NCBI RefSeq assembly: GCF_017741815.1
Contig: NZ_JAGHMF010000041.1
Location: forward strand, 1 to 50,787
DNA length: 50,787 bases
Reading direction: 5' to 3'
Source: Rhizobium sp. 16-488-2b
Lineage (GTDB): Bacteria > Pseudomonadota > Alphaproteobacteria > Rhizobiales > Rhizobiaceae
Under the pieces are notes generated by a model. It was not told where the DNA came from, ran no database searches, and saw only the letters and a program-made list of their open reading frames with translations. Made by a program: the position numbers and the translations under genes. Below are positions 41,485 through 49,407 of the stretch, one piece after another; position 1 is the stretch's first letter; every line of letters begins with the position of its first letter.

Positions 41485-42318
41485 TCAATGCGAGAGGAAT
41501 ATAGGTGTCTTCCCGTCCTCGATCATGTTTCGGGTCATGCCTCCAAATAGCGTTTGCTGCCAGCGGGGATGATTATATGCGCCCATCACGATAAGATCGG
41601 CCCCTACGTCGATTGCGTGCTGCCGGATAACTTCGTCGGATTTGCTGCCGCCGCTTGCTAGGCGATCTACCTGTACCTTCACGCCGTGACGTGCCAGAAA
41701 TCCTCCAACGTCAGCGCCTGGGTCCTCACCGTTGACCCGTTCATTGGACAGCGGATCGACCATCGTCACATAAACGCATTCTGCCGCTTTCAGAAAATCG
41801 AGCGCCTGTCGGGCTGCGCGCGATGCTTCGTCGCTTGAATCCCATGCAAGCAGCACTGATTTAACGTTGGCCTGCAGGGGTTTCGTACCGCGATTTATGA
41901 TTACCGGAGTGGGTGTGCGGAACAGCGCACCCCCGATGATACGCTTGCGGAGATCCTCATCGGCAGCGGCCTGACGGCCGATGAGAACGATGTCGGCGTA
42001 GAGAGCCCGTTCCGCTATGTCCTCATGGGCCCAGGCAAATTCTGTATAGATCTCCTGGACATCGTACGACAGTTCACTTCGTGACAGCACGTCTCGTACC
42101 TGCGCTGTTTTTTCGGACAGCTCGTCGATTTCGCGCTGTTGAGCGTCCAGCCACGCGATCGACGCAGCACCGTATATGCCGTCCATGGGCGCGGTCCCCA
42201 TGCAGATGACAACGGTACTCAAGTGTGCCCCGGCGTCTCGGCAGAATTCGACCGCAGCCTTCAGATCTTCCGCGTAACTCTTGGAATTCAGGATGCTCAG
42301 GACTGTGCAAATGGACAT
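41485..42318 (-). CDS. Universal stress protein, tandem-domain (UspA family)
   Basis: 277 aa with two Usp folds. The first starts SICTVLSILNSKS and ends VIINRG; the second is NVKSVLLAWDSSDEASRA through GADLIVMGAYNHPRWQQTLFGGMTRNMIE, with the G-x2-x-G-x9-G-type nucleotide loop slightly altered. ATG 42318 has AGAGGTGG upstream; a frame extension to 42387 runs through a FixK-type box and is therefore unlikely to be coding. Such proteins protect during low-oxygen or stationary survival. It is divergent from the DksA-like gene and has its own box 55 nt from the start. Confidence 0.92.
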   Translation of the reverse strand: MSICTVLSILNSKSYAEDLKAAVEFCRDAGAHLSTVVICMGTAPMDGIYGAASIAWLDAQQREIDELSEKTAQVRDVLSRSELSYDVQEIYTEFAWAHEDIAERALYADIVLIGRQAAADEDLRKRIIGGALFRTPTPVIINRGTKPLQANVKSVLLAWDSSDEASRAARQALDFLKAAECVYVTMVDPLSNERVNGEDPGADVGGFLARHGVKVQVDRLASGGSKSDEVIRQHAIDVGADLIVMGAYNHPRWQQTLFGGMTRNMIEDGKTPIFLSH

Positions 42319-42373
42319 GTCAGCCACCTCTTTGTTTGGAGAGAGCAGGATAGGCCAACCTGCATGGCTGTCT

Positions 42374-42387
42374 TTGATCTTGGTCAA
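42374..42387. promoter_or_regulatory. FixK/FNR-type box of the Usp gene
   Basis: TTGATCTTGGTCAA: TTGAT-N4-GTCAA, one mismatch to the TTGAT-N4-ATCAA consensus. It is 55 nt from the Usp start codon on the minus strand. Confidence 0.75.
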
Positions 42388-42430
42388 CCAGCTGTGCTCC
42401 CCTTAGGCCGAATATCCAGATGCGCCGGGA

Positions 42431-42444
42431 TTGCGCGAGATCAA
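42431..42444. promoter_or_regulatory. FixK/FNR-type box of the DksA-like gene
   Basis: TTGCGCGAGATCAA: TTGCG-N4-ATCAA, two mismatches in the left half. It is 68 nt upstream of the DksA-like ATG and would control the zinc-finger/ATPase operon. Confidence 0.6.
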
Positions 42445-42512
42445 AGACCTGGTCGACCAGCCATGTCAGTGTCTCCGATACCTAGTGGAGTTTGAGCAAA
42501 AGGAGATCCACG

Positions 42513-42836
42513 ATGGAAGCATCGGTCGTCAAAAACCAGTTGAAGAACTTGAAAAGCGACTTGGAGCGTCGGCTCGCAGCGATTGACAGGGATTTATCCG
42601 CGCGCTTGGACGCGGACAGCGAGGAGCGCGCCCTGCAGGTCGAAAACGATGAAGTGCTTGTGGCGATGCGCGAAGAGGCAGGCACGCAGATCGCGGCCAC
42701 CGACGCTGCGCTTGAACGGCTTAGCAGCGGAACATATGGTGACTGTGTCAAATGCCATATGCAGATTGGCGAAGACCGTCTCGCAGCGCTCCCCTACACG
42801 CCCTTCTGCGCCGAATGCGCCCAATCTTGCGATTGA
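42513..42836 (+). CDS. DksA/TraR-type zinc-finger protein, 107 aa
   Basis: A coiled-coil N-terminus (LKNLKSDLERRLAAIDRDL) is followed by the TraR/DksA finger CVKCHMQIGEDRLAALPYTPFCAEC, with two Cys pairs (C-x2-C and C-x2-C). DksA-like proteins enter the RNA polymerase secondary channel and tune promoters; short versions also occur as stress factors. ATG 42513 has AAAGGAG. The P-type ATPase gene follows 27 nt later, in one operon. Confidence 0.9.
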   Translation: MEASVVKNQLKNLKSDLERRLAAIDRDLSARLDADSEERALQVENDEVLVAMREEAGTQIAATDAALERLSSGTYGDCVKCHMQIGEDRLAALPYTPFCAECAQSCD

Positions 42837-42863
42837 TAACGACGGCTCGACGGGGGACGTTCG

Positions 42864-44726
42864 ATGGCAATCGCACCAGTTATGGACTACAATAAACAGG
42901 CTACCAGGCCTACCGTAGAGCGCTTTTCGCCCCTCGCTTCACGTGCCGCCCTGTTGGCGCTCTGGTCCACAGGATCGATCGCAGCCGCAGCCGTCTTTCA
43001 TCTTGCGGGACACCCCACGGCATATGCGAATGCGCTCGTTGCCGTCATTGGCGTGGTACTGGCGGCGCTGTGTGTTGAGATTGCGAGCAAGGTCAAGCGA
43101 GGGGATTTCGGTCTCGATCTCATCGCGGCGCTGGCAATGGCCTCGTCATGGTGGTTTTCGGAATATCTCGCAGGTGCGATCGTCGGCCTGATGTATTCAG
43201 GCGGTCAGTTCCTCGAAGCATACGCCCATCGGCGCGCCGACAAGGGTATGTCAGCACTACTGGCGCAGGTCCCGCGCACCACACTTCGGCTCACTGGCAA
43301 TGACCTTGACCAGATACCTCTCGAAGCCGTTGCTGTCGGGGACACACTGCTGATCAGAAAAGGGGATCTGGTGCCAGCCGACGGTGTCCTCCTTTCTCGA
43401 AATGCTTCAATCGATCAGGCTGTCCTCACCGGAGAGCCTTACCCGACCTCCTTTGAAGAAGGTGCGCGTATTGCAAGCGGCGCGACAAACGCCGGAGATG
43501 CTATCGAGATCCGTGTTCTCAATCGTGCCGAGGACAGCACCTATGCCAGCATTGTGAGACTGGTCGAGGCGTCGAGGCACTCCAAAGCGAAGTTGATGCG
43601 CTTGGCTGATCGCTTCTCGATCTGGTTTCTGGTGGTAACAATTGCCATCGCGGCGACCGCGGCGATCATGTCAGGAGATGTATCCCGCGTGGTTGCTGTG
43701 CTTGTGGTCGCAACCCCGTGTCCGTTGATCCTCGCCGTCCCGGTTGCGCTTGCCGCCGGAACGTCACGCGCTGCCAGGGTAGGCATCCTGGTCAAAGGGG
43801 CAGGGCCATTGGAAGCACTGGCCCAGGTGTCTGTCGCCGTTTTTGACAAGACCGGTACACTTACCGCGGGAAGGCCGCGTGTAAGCGCTATCCACGGACC
43901 CGAACAGCCCGAAAAAGTTCTCCGTCTCGCGGCTTCGGTCGACCAGGCTTCGAGTCATGTTGCCGGTCAGGCGCTCGTTGAAGAAGCGCATCGCCGTGGA
44001 CTGGCGCTGAGCAAGCCTTCCGAAGTGACTGAGACGGCGGGGTCGGGCATTTCCGGAATTGTTGAAGGTGTAGAAGTCAGCGTTGGAAAGGCGAGCTATT
44101 TCGCAAACAGACCGTCGGTCGCAGATGATGCGGAGATGGCCAAAATGACGGCGCGTGTTCTGATCAATGGGATCGATGCAGGAACGATCACGTTCGAGGA
44201 CAGCCTGCGTCCTGATGCCGTTCAACTTGTCGCTCGACTTCGAGAAGCGGGCATTGCGCGCGTTGTGCTGGCGACAGGCGACGAAACAATGGTGGCAGAC
44301 GCCGTGTCGCGCGTACTAGGAATGGATAGTGTCGAGGCTCAGCTTACTCCCGCAGACAAAGTTGGCGTTATTGAGAGGGAGCGCGCTGCCGGCCGCGTGC
44401 TTATGGTGGGAGATGGTGTGAACGACGCGCCGGCGCTGGCCGCGGCCGATGTCGGTCTGGCAGTGGGCATGAAGAACCTGGCGGCGGCGGCGGAGGCGGC
44501 GGACATTCTTCTCGTGAGGGACGATCTTTTGGCGATCGTTTCGGCGATCAAAATCGCACGCAGGTCACGCAACATTGCGTTGCAGAGCGTCTACGCAGGT
44601 ATCGGCCTCTCTTTGGTCGCGATGGTGTTCGCAAGCGCTGGCGTTCTTCCGCCGGTGGCCGGCGCCTTGCTTCAGGAAGTCATTGACGTGGCAGTCATTA
44701 TCAACGCACTGCGCGCCCTTTCCTAG
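42864..44726 (+). CDS. P1B-type metal-transporting ATPase, TPCP subtype
   Basis: A 620-aa heavy-metal ATPase without N-terminal metal-binding domain. The phosphorylation Asp is D328 in FDKTGTLTAGRP; TGEPYP, GDGVNDAPALAAADVG and the hinge are intact. The membrane metal site is TPCPLILAVP (T284-P-C-P) instead of CPC; to my recollection TPCP defines the P1B-5 group, one member of which (Nia of S. meliloti) moves Ni2+ and Fe2+. The C-terminus (EVIDVAVIINALRAL) has no hemerythrin domain. It follows the DksA-like gene and is probably induced at low oxygen. Its stop shares a CTAG with the convergent Usp gene. Confidence 0.9.
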   Translation: MAIAPVMDYNKQATRPTVERFSPLASRAALLALWSTGSIAAAAVFHLAGHPTAYANALVAVIGVVLAALCVEIASKVKRGDFGLDLIAALAMASSWWFSEYLAGAIVGLMYSGGQFLEAYAHRRADKGMSALLAQVPRTTLRLTGNDLDQIPLEAVAVGDTLLIRKGDLVPADGVLLSRNASIDQAVLTGEPYPTSFEEGARIASGATNAGDAIEIRVLNRAEDSTYASIVRLVEASRHSKAKLMRLADRFSIWFLVVTIAIAATAAIMSGDVSRVVAVLVVATPCPLILAVPVALAAGTSRAARVGILVKGAGPLEALAQVSVAVFDKTGTLTAGRPRVSAIHGPEQPEKVLRLAASVDQASSHVAGQALVEEAHRRGLALSKPSEVTETAGSGISGIVEGVEVSVGKASYFANRPSVADDAEMAKMTARVLINGIDAGTITFEDSLRPDAVQLVARLREAGIARVVLATGDETMVADAVSRVLGMDSVEAQLTPADKVGVIERERAAGRVLMVGDGVNDAPALAAADVGLAVGMKNLAAAAEAADILLVRDDLLAIVSAIKIARRSRNIALQSVYAGIGLSLVAMVFASAGVLPPVAGALLQEVIDVAVIINALRALS

Positions 44727-45544
44727 TGCGCCATCAGCACCGGCAAGTCACATTTTCCCAAAAGCTCCCGGGTCACGCCGCCAAGGATGAATTCGCGGAG
44801 TCGGGAATGTCCAAAGCCACCCGCGACAAGAATGTCTGCCTTTTGCTCTACCGCAGCTGATTGCATGGCGGATGCCGGCGTTTGTGATCCGGCATGCAAA
44901 GCTAGATCTTCCACACCAAGGCCGGAACGCTTTAGTGTGGAAATAAACAAGGCGCGGCTTTTTTCGTCGATCTCCTTGTCGTCGACAATCGAGATGACGT
45001 GCACTTTTGTAGCGCGGTCCAGAAACAGCCGGGCACTTGATATCGCCTTGGCTGCCGCACAACTTCCGTCCCACGCGATGGCTACCGTATCTATCCGACC
45101 GCAGACGCTTGTGGCGGGGAAAAGAACCACGGGTCGCCCGCTTCCGAACAGCAGGGTTTCGGTCAACGTGCGTGTGAGATCAGACGCCTCAAGCACCGAA
45201 AGGTCGTGTGTCTTCGCAATCTGTGCGAAGGTGTCGTATACGTTTGGCTCACGCGTGCGGAAGCCATGAATTTGTACATCAATGCCGGTTTTGGCCTCGG
45301 CTTCGCGGATGTGATCGCGAAGAGATGTTCCACAATCCCTACTGTAGTTTTCGGCTTGCGCCCTGAGGGCGTCCACATCGATCGCCGTAGGGAATGACTG
45401 ACGTATCGGCGAAATCGTCACCTCTGGGATACTTGCCAGCAGATCCGCGCCAGACTGACGCGCCAGATCAATCGCATTGTCGATGATGGTGAAGGAACTG
45501 CCGTCTGGGTAGGTGGGCAGCGGCAGGTGAAACTGCGGTTTCAT
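44723..45544 (-). CDS. Universal stress protein, tandem-domain, second copy
   Basis: 273 aa. The first half is degraded (SGADLLASIPEVTIS, then FRTREPNVYDTF and AKTHDLSVLEAS); the second has VAIAWDGSCAAAKAIS, VHVISIVDDKEID and ADILVAGGFGHSRLREFILGGVTRELLG, a complete nucleotide-binding loop. ATG 45544 has CAGAGGAGA. It diverges from the flavin-binding gene with one FixK-type box exactly midway, 54 nt from either start. It converges on the ATPase gene. Confidence 0.92.
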   Translation of the reverse strand: MKPQFHLPLPTYPDGSSFTIIDNAIDLARQSGADLLASIPEVTISPIRQSFPTAIDVDALRAQAENYSRDCGTSLRDHIREAEAKTGIDVQIHGFRTREPNVYDTFAQIAKTHDLSVLEASDLTRTLTETLLFGSGRPVVLFPATSVCGRIDTVAIAWDGSCAAAKAISSARLFLDRATKVHVISIVDDKEIDEKSRALFISTLKRSGLGVEDLALHAGSQTPASAMQSAAVEQKADILVAGGFGHSRLREFILGGVTRELLGKCDLPVLMAH

Positions 45545-45598
45545 GGAAATCTCCTCTGACGGGTCTGTCTGATCATGCGCCGAGGCGCGCATTCCGCA

Positions 45599-45612
45599 TT
45601 GAGCTTGATCAA
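45599..45612. promoter_or_regulatory. FixK/FNR-type box shared by two divergent genes
   Basis: TTGAGCTTGATCAA: TTGAG-N4-ATCAA, one mismatch. There are exactly 54 nt between the box and each of the two start codons (45544 minus, 45667 plus). A single bound dimer could serve both. Confidence 0.75.
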
Positions 45613-45666
45613 GGTGACATTTGCGTAACCGGTTAAAATCGCTCCGATCAGGACGGAGGAATGGGC

Positions 45667-46125
45667 ATGACCATGAAACTGACGGAATTGAATCCGCGCG
45701 AATGCTACGAGCTTCTCGAGAATGCGCGATTTGGACATCTTGCTTGTTGCAAGGATGGCCAGCCCTATGTCGCGGCCATCTACTTCTCCTTTGCGGAAGG
45801 TGTCGCATTCAGTTTCTCGATGCCGGGCAAGAAGCTCGACTGGATGCGAGAAAACGACAAGGTCTGCCTCTACGTCGAACATCATCCTCAGGGTGGCGGA
45901 TGGACAAGCGTCGTTGCCGATGGCCGTTTTGAGGAGTTTCCCGACAGTGATCCTTGGCGTGGGGAGAGGTTCCATGCCTGGTCCTTGCTGCAGAAGCACA
46001 ATGACTGGTGGGAGATGGGCTCGATGAAGCCTCGTGATCTACCGGTGCTGAACGAGTCGCCGCATGCCTTCTACGGCATCAGGCTGACGACGGTATCGGG
46101 ACGCACCGCAGTGAAAATCGATTGA
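45667..46125 (+). CDS. Pyridoxamine 5'-phosphate oxidase-like flavin-binding protein
   Basis: A split-barrel protein of about 152 aa: LTELNPRECYELLENARFGHLAC, then GQPYVAAIYFSF, FSMPGKKLDWMREN and VCLYVEHH. This is the FMN-binding PNPOx-like fold seen in many stress-induced proteins. It lacks the C-terminal PLP-specific segment of true PdxH. ATG 45667 is chosen, 7 nt after GGAGGA; ATG 45661 touches that site. It is probably low-oxygen induced through the box at 45599. Activity (flavin or F420-like reduction, or nitroreductase-like) is unknown. Confidence 0.85.
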   Translation: MTMKLTELNPRECYELLENARFGHLACCKDGQPYVAAIYFSFAEGVAFSFSMPGKKLDWMRENDKVCLYVEHHPQGGGWTSVVADGRFEEFPDSDPWRGERFHAWSLLQKHNDWWEMGSMKPRDLPVLNESPHAFYGIRLTTVSGRTAVKID

Positions 46126-46189
46126 TCATTGGTCTCGCCGTGCGCCTCGCGGATTGTCCGCTGCAAAGCATCGCGCTGCCGTGACCCTA

Positions 46190-46203
46190 TTGATGAAGAT
46201 CAA
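46190..46203. promoter_or_regulatory. Perfect FixK/FNR-type box of the BON gene
   Basis: TTGATGAAGATCAA: exact TTGAT-N4-ATCAA. It is 54 nt upstream of the BON-protein ATG. Confidence 0.85.
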
Positions 46204-46257
46204 CGTCAGGACCTGCGGGCATGGCATAATTCAAGCTGCAAACTGAAGGAGGTTGTC

Positions 46258-46905
46258 ATGAACGACATTCAGCTCAGACAGAATATTCTCGACGAACTGG
46301 AATTTGAACCAAGCATCGATGCCGCGGACATTGGCGTTGCAGCCGAAAACGGCATTGTAACGCTGTCCGGCCATGTCAGGACCTACGCCGAAAAGGAGAC
46401 AGCAGAACGGGCTGTGAGGCGCGTGAAGGGCGTGCGCGGGATCGCTGCCGAGATTGATGTCCGAATCTTCGGGGCAAAGGAAACGGATGATGACGATATC
46501 GCCAGGCGCGCGGTAAAGATGTTGGACTGGAATGTGTCCGTTCCAAAGGAAGCCGTACAAGTCCGCGTTCTGAAAGGATGGGTGACCCTCAGAGGAGAGG
46601 TCGAGTGGCAGTATCAGAAGGACGCGGCATTTGATGCCGTCCGCGATCTGGCAGGTGTAGTCGGCGTATCAAATCTCGTGACGCTCACACCGAAGTTAAG
46701 CGCTGTCGATGTAAAGAAGCGCATCGAGGATGCTTTCCTGCGCGACGCCGAAGTGGAGGCGAAAACGATCCGCGTCGCTGTTGAGGGCAGAAACGTTATT
46801 CTCTCTGGCAACGTGAAAACCTGGTCGGAACGGCGTGCCGCCGAGCGCGCGGCTTGGTCCGCTCCTGGGATCATCAGCTTGGACGATCGTCTGACGATCG
46901 GATAA
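46258..46905 (+). CDS. Triple BON-domain protein, 215 aa
   Basis: Three BON domains in a row (about residues 5-70, 78-145, 150-213). The repeated pattern is an amphipathic helix, then GIVTLSGHVRTYAEKETAERAVRRV (first), GWVTLRGEVEWQYQKDAAFDAVRDL (second) and NVILSGNVKTWSERRAAERAAW (third; regions named, not complete). There is no signal peptide, so unlike OsmY it is cytosolic. The start ATG 46258 has AAGGAGG. BON proteins bind phospholipid or act in stress; this type commonly neighbours Usp and hypoxia genes. Confidence 0.9.
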   Translation: MNDIQLRQNILDELEFEPSIDAADIGVAAENGIVTLSGHVRTYAEKETAERAVRRVKGVRGIAAEIDVRIFGAKETDDDDIARRAVKMLDWNVSVPKEAVQVRVLKGWVTLRGEVEWQYQKDAAFDAVRDLAGVVGVSNLVTLTPKLSAVDVKKRIEDAFLRDAEVEAKTIRVAVEGRNVILSGNVKTWSERRAAERAAWSAPGIISLDDRLTIG

Positions 46906-46983
46906 CGCTTAACGCTGGGGCGTGGTGAGACCATGCCGCGCCCTCTTTTTGTTGGGCGAGCGCCGCCATTCCAAAGGCAGAGA

Positions 46984-47015
46984 TTGACAGATCAAACATA
47001 TCCATTATTCTGGAT
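46984..47015 (+). promoter_or_regulatory. arsR promoter and likely ArsR operator
   Basis: TTGACA (46984-46989), 16-nt spacer, TATTCT (47006-47011). The dyad ATCCA (47000-47004) / TGGAT (47011-47015) overlaps the -10, a fitting ArsR site. The start point expected from the -10 coincides with ATG 47018, so the transcript may be leaderless. Confidence 0.65.
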
Positions 47016-47017
47016 TT

Positions 47018-47371
47018 ATGGAGAAGAATTACGCAATAGCAGCCCTTGCGGCCTTGGCCCAGAACACGCGCCTCGAGACATTTCGGTTGCTCGTGCGGCA
47101 CGAACCGGATGGAATTCCGGCAGGCGAGCTCGCCCGGCTCCTCGATGTCCCGCAGAACACGATGTCGGCGCATCTTGCGACGCTGTCCCGTGCGGGGTTG
47201 GTGAAGAGCGAGCGCCAGAGCCGATCAATCATCTACCGGGCCGACCTAGACGGCCTGCGCGACCTGACACTATTTCTGCTGAAGGACTGCTGCGGCGGAT
47301 CGACAGAGCTTTGCGCTCCCCTGATCGCAGAACTCACGCCGCGCTGTGCGCCGCGGGCGAAGCCATGTTGA
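47018..47371 (+). CDS. arsR: ArsR-family arsenite-responsive repressor
   Basis: A 117-aa winged-helix metalloregulator. LAALAQNTRLETFRLLVRHEPDG leads to the recognition helix VPQNTMSAHLATLSRAGLV, and the wing RSIIYRADLDGL. Close cysteines near the end (DCCGGSTELC, then CAPRAKPC) are candidate arsenite ligands, in the C-terminal location of the alpha5/CC type rather than in helix 3. It is first in the operon; its end overlaps the next start (ATGTTGA). The promoter has a near-consensus -35/-10 with no ribosome site before ATG. Confidence 0.92.
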   Translation: MEKNYAIAALAALAQNTRLETFRLLVRHEPDGIPAGELARLLDVPQNTMSAHLATLSRAGLVKSERQSRSIIYRADLDGLRDLTLFLLKDCCGGSTELCAPLIAELTPRCAPRAKPC

Positions 47372-47802
47372 GCACGATCGCATTGCACGAAGTGGCCGGT
47401 AGCGACGCTCGTCTCCGCGAAGCGCTCCGTGCCGCGGATCTCCCGACCGATGACATTGAAGACGAAGGCCGCGCCTTCCTTGAAGCCGTCTTCGGCGACG
47501 GCCAAACGATCGGGTATGCCGGCCTCGAACGATGCGCCGGCGATTACCTGCTGCGGTCTGTTGTCGTTCTCCCGGAACATCGGGGGCATGGGTTCGGCCG
47601 GGCAATCGTCGAGGAAACGCTTCGAGGCATCGACGGCGATGTCTTCCTCGCGACGACGAGTGCCGCGCCGTTTTTCTCGAGCATCGGGTTTTCAGCGGTG
47701 CCGCGGGCCGAAGTGCCGGCCCCCGTGCTCGCGACCCGTCAGCTTTCCTCCATTTGCCCCTCCTCGGCGACCATCATGAAGCTCAGCAGGCCTCCGACCT
47801 AA
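47365..47802 (+). CDS. arsN2: GNAT acetyltransferase, ArsN2-like
   Basis: 145 aa. GNAT motif A is SVVVLPEHRGHGFGRAIVEE (acetyl-CoA pyrophosphate loop RGHGFG) and motif B is FFSSIGFSAV. The ArsN2 subfamily sits in arsenic operons and is thought to acetylate arsenic-related substrates; the assignment rests on context. ATG 47365 lies inside the end of arsR. A frame extending back to 46933 only shadows arsR. Confidence 0.85.
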   Translation: MLSTIALHEVAGSDARLREALRAADLPTDDIEDEGRAFLEAVFGDGQTIGYAGLERCAGDYLLRSVVVLPEHRGHGFGRAIVEETLRGIDGDVFLATTSAAPFFSSIGFSAVPRAEVPAPVLATRQLSSICPSSATIMKLSRPPT

Positions 47803-47817
47803 CCACGGACCACGACC

Positions 47818-48345
47818 ATGACTAACAAGACCTATAACGTGCTGTTCCTCTGCACGGGCAATTCCGCTCGCTCTATTCTCGCCGAGTCCATCCTCAACGA
47901 AGAGGGCGGCGGCCGGTTCAAAGCCTATTCCGCCGGCAGCCGGCCGAAGGGCGAAGTCAATCCGCACGCGCTGAAGGAACTGGATGCGCTCGGCTATCCA
48001 TCGACGGGTTTCTCATCGAAGAGTTGGGACGTGTTCGCCGAGGCAGGTAGCCCAGAGATGGATTTCATCTTCACCGTCTGCGACAGCGCAGCGGGAGAAG
48101 CCTGCCCGGTCTGGACTGGCCATCCGATGACCGCTCATTGGGGTGTCGAGGATCCGGCGGCCGTCGTCGGCACTGAAGTCGAGATCCAGCGCGCTTTCGC
48201 CCAAGCTGCACGGTTTCTGAAGAACCGGATCATCGCCTTCATCAACTTGCCCATCGCCTCGATCGACCGCCTGGCCCTTGAACAACACGTTCGCCAGATC
48301 GGTTCATTGGAAGGCGCATCGGTCAAATCCGCGCAGGCCGAGTAA
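47818..48345 (+). CDS. arsC: Arsenate reductase, low-molecular-weight phosphatase type
   Basis: 175 aa with the P-loop LFLCTGNSARS (C-x-G-N-S-x-R-S), family of thioredoxin-coupled ArsC. It has YSAGSRPKG, the resolving-Cys region DFIFTVCDSAAGEACPVW (two Cys: CDSAAGEAC) and GVEDPAAV as the acid loop. It reduces arsenate to arsenite. 15 nt after arsN2, and its stop abuts acr3 by one base. Confidence 0.93.
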   Translation: MTNKTYNVLFLCTGNSARSILAESILNEEGGGRFKAYSAGSRPKGEVNPHALKELDALGYPSTGFSSKSWDVFAEAGSPEMDFIFTVCDSAAGEACPVWTGHPMTAHWGVEDPAAVVGTEVEIQRAFAQAARFLKNRIIAFINLPIASIDRLALEQHVRQIGSLEGASVKSAQAE

Positions 48346-48346
48346 G

Positions 48347-49405
48347 ATGTCGACATTTGAACGATACCTGACCGTCTGGGTCTTCCTCTGTATCGCCGTC
48401 GGCGTTGCCCTCGGCCACTTGATGCCCGGCGTCTTCCAGATCATCGGCGGCGCCGAGATCGCCAAGGTCAACATCCCCGTCGCGATCCTGATTTGGCTGA
48501 TGATCATCCCGATGCTGCTGAAGATCGATTTCCGATCGTTGGCGCAGGTCGGCTCCTACTGGCGCGGGATCGGCGTCACGCTGATCATCAATTGGGCGAT
48601 CAAGCCATTCTCCATGGCTTTGCTGGGATGGCTGTTCGTCGGCTGGCTATTCCGACCCTATCTGCCGGCCGACCAGATCGACTCTTATATCGCAGGCCTG
48701 ATCATCCTTGCCGCAGCGCCTTGCACGGCCATGGTCTTCGTCTGGTCGAACCTGACACGGGGTGAGCCGCTGTTCACCCTCTCGCAAGTGGCCTTGAACG
48801 ACGCGATCATGGTCGTCGCCTTCGCACCGATCGTCGGCCTCCTGCTCGGTCTCTCGGCCATCACCGTTCCCTGGGCGACGCTTGCCCTGTCGGTCGCGCT
48901 TTACATCGTGGTTCCCGTCATCATCGCCCAAGTGCTGCGGAGCTACTTGACGGCCGACGGCACAACAGGCGCGCTCGACCGCTTGCTTGCGAAGCTGCAG
49001 CCAATGTCGCTTGTCGCGTTGCTTGCCACCCTCGTCCTGCTGTTCGCCTTCCAGGGGGAGCAGATTATAGCCCAGCCGACCATCATCGCGTTGCTGGCCG
49101 TGCCGATCCTGATCCAGGTCTATCTAAACTCCGGGCTGGCTTACCTCTTGAACCGCATAGCAGGCGAGCGCCATTGCGTCGCGGGGCCGTCCGCTCTTAT
49201 CGGTGCCAGCAATTTCTTCGAACTCGCGGTTGCCGCCGCCATCAGCCTGTTCGGATTTCAGTCGGGCGCGGCACTGGCCACTGTCGTCGGAGTTCTGATC
49301 GAGGTTCCGGTGATGCTGTCCGTCGTCTGGATCGTGAACCGCTCGAAGGGTTGGTACGAGACATCGCCCGCCGTTTCCCGTAACACCATCATCGAAAGGC
49401 CCTGA
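48347..49405 (+). CDS. acr3: Acr3-type arsenite efflux permease
   Basis: 352 aa, ten hydrophobic helices, of the bile/arsenite/riboflavin transporter superfamily. AAPCTAMVFVWSNL holds the essential Cys of Acr3; NDAIMVVAFAP and GASNFFELAVAAAISLFG are other signatures. It exports arsenite using the proton gradient. ATG 48347 starts 1 nt after the arsC stop; a longer frame start at 48278 is an overlap artefact. Short Acr3(2)-like, without fusion. Confidence 0.95.
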   Translation: MSTFERYLTVWVFLCIAVGVALGHLMPGVFQIIGGAEIAKVNIPVAILIWLMIIPMLLKIDFRSLAQVGSYWRGIGVTLIINWAIKPFSMALLGWLFVGWLFRPYLPADQIDSYIAGLIILAAAPCTAMVFVWSNLTRGEPLFTLSQVALNDAIMVVAFAPIVGLLLGLSAITVPWATLALSVALYIVVPVIIAQVLRSYLTADGTTGALDRLLAKLQPMSLVALLATLVLLFAFQGEQIIAQPTIIALLAVPILIQVYLNSGLAYLLNRIAGERHCVAGPSALIGASNFFELAVAAAISLFGFQSGAALATVVGVLIEVPVMLSVVWIVNRSKGWYETSPAVSRNTIIERP

Positions 49406-49407
49406 CC

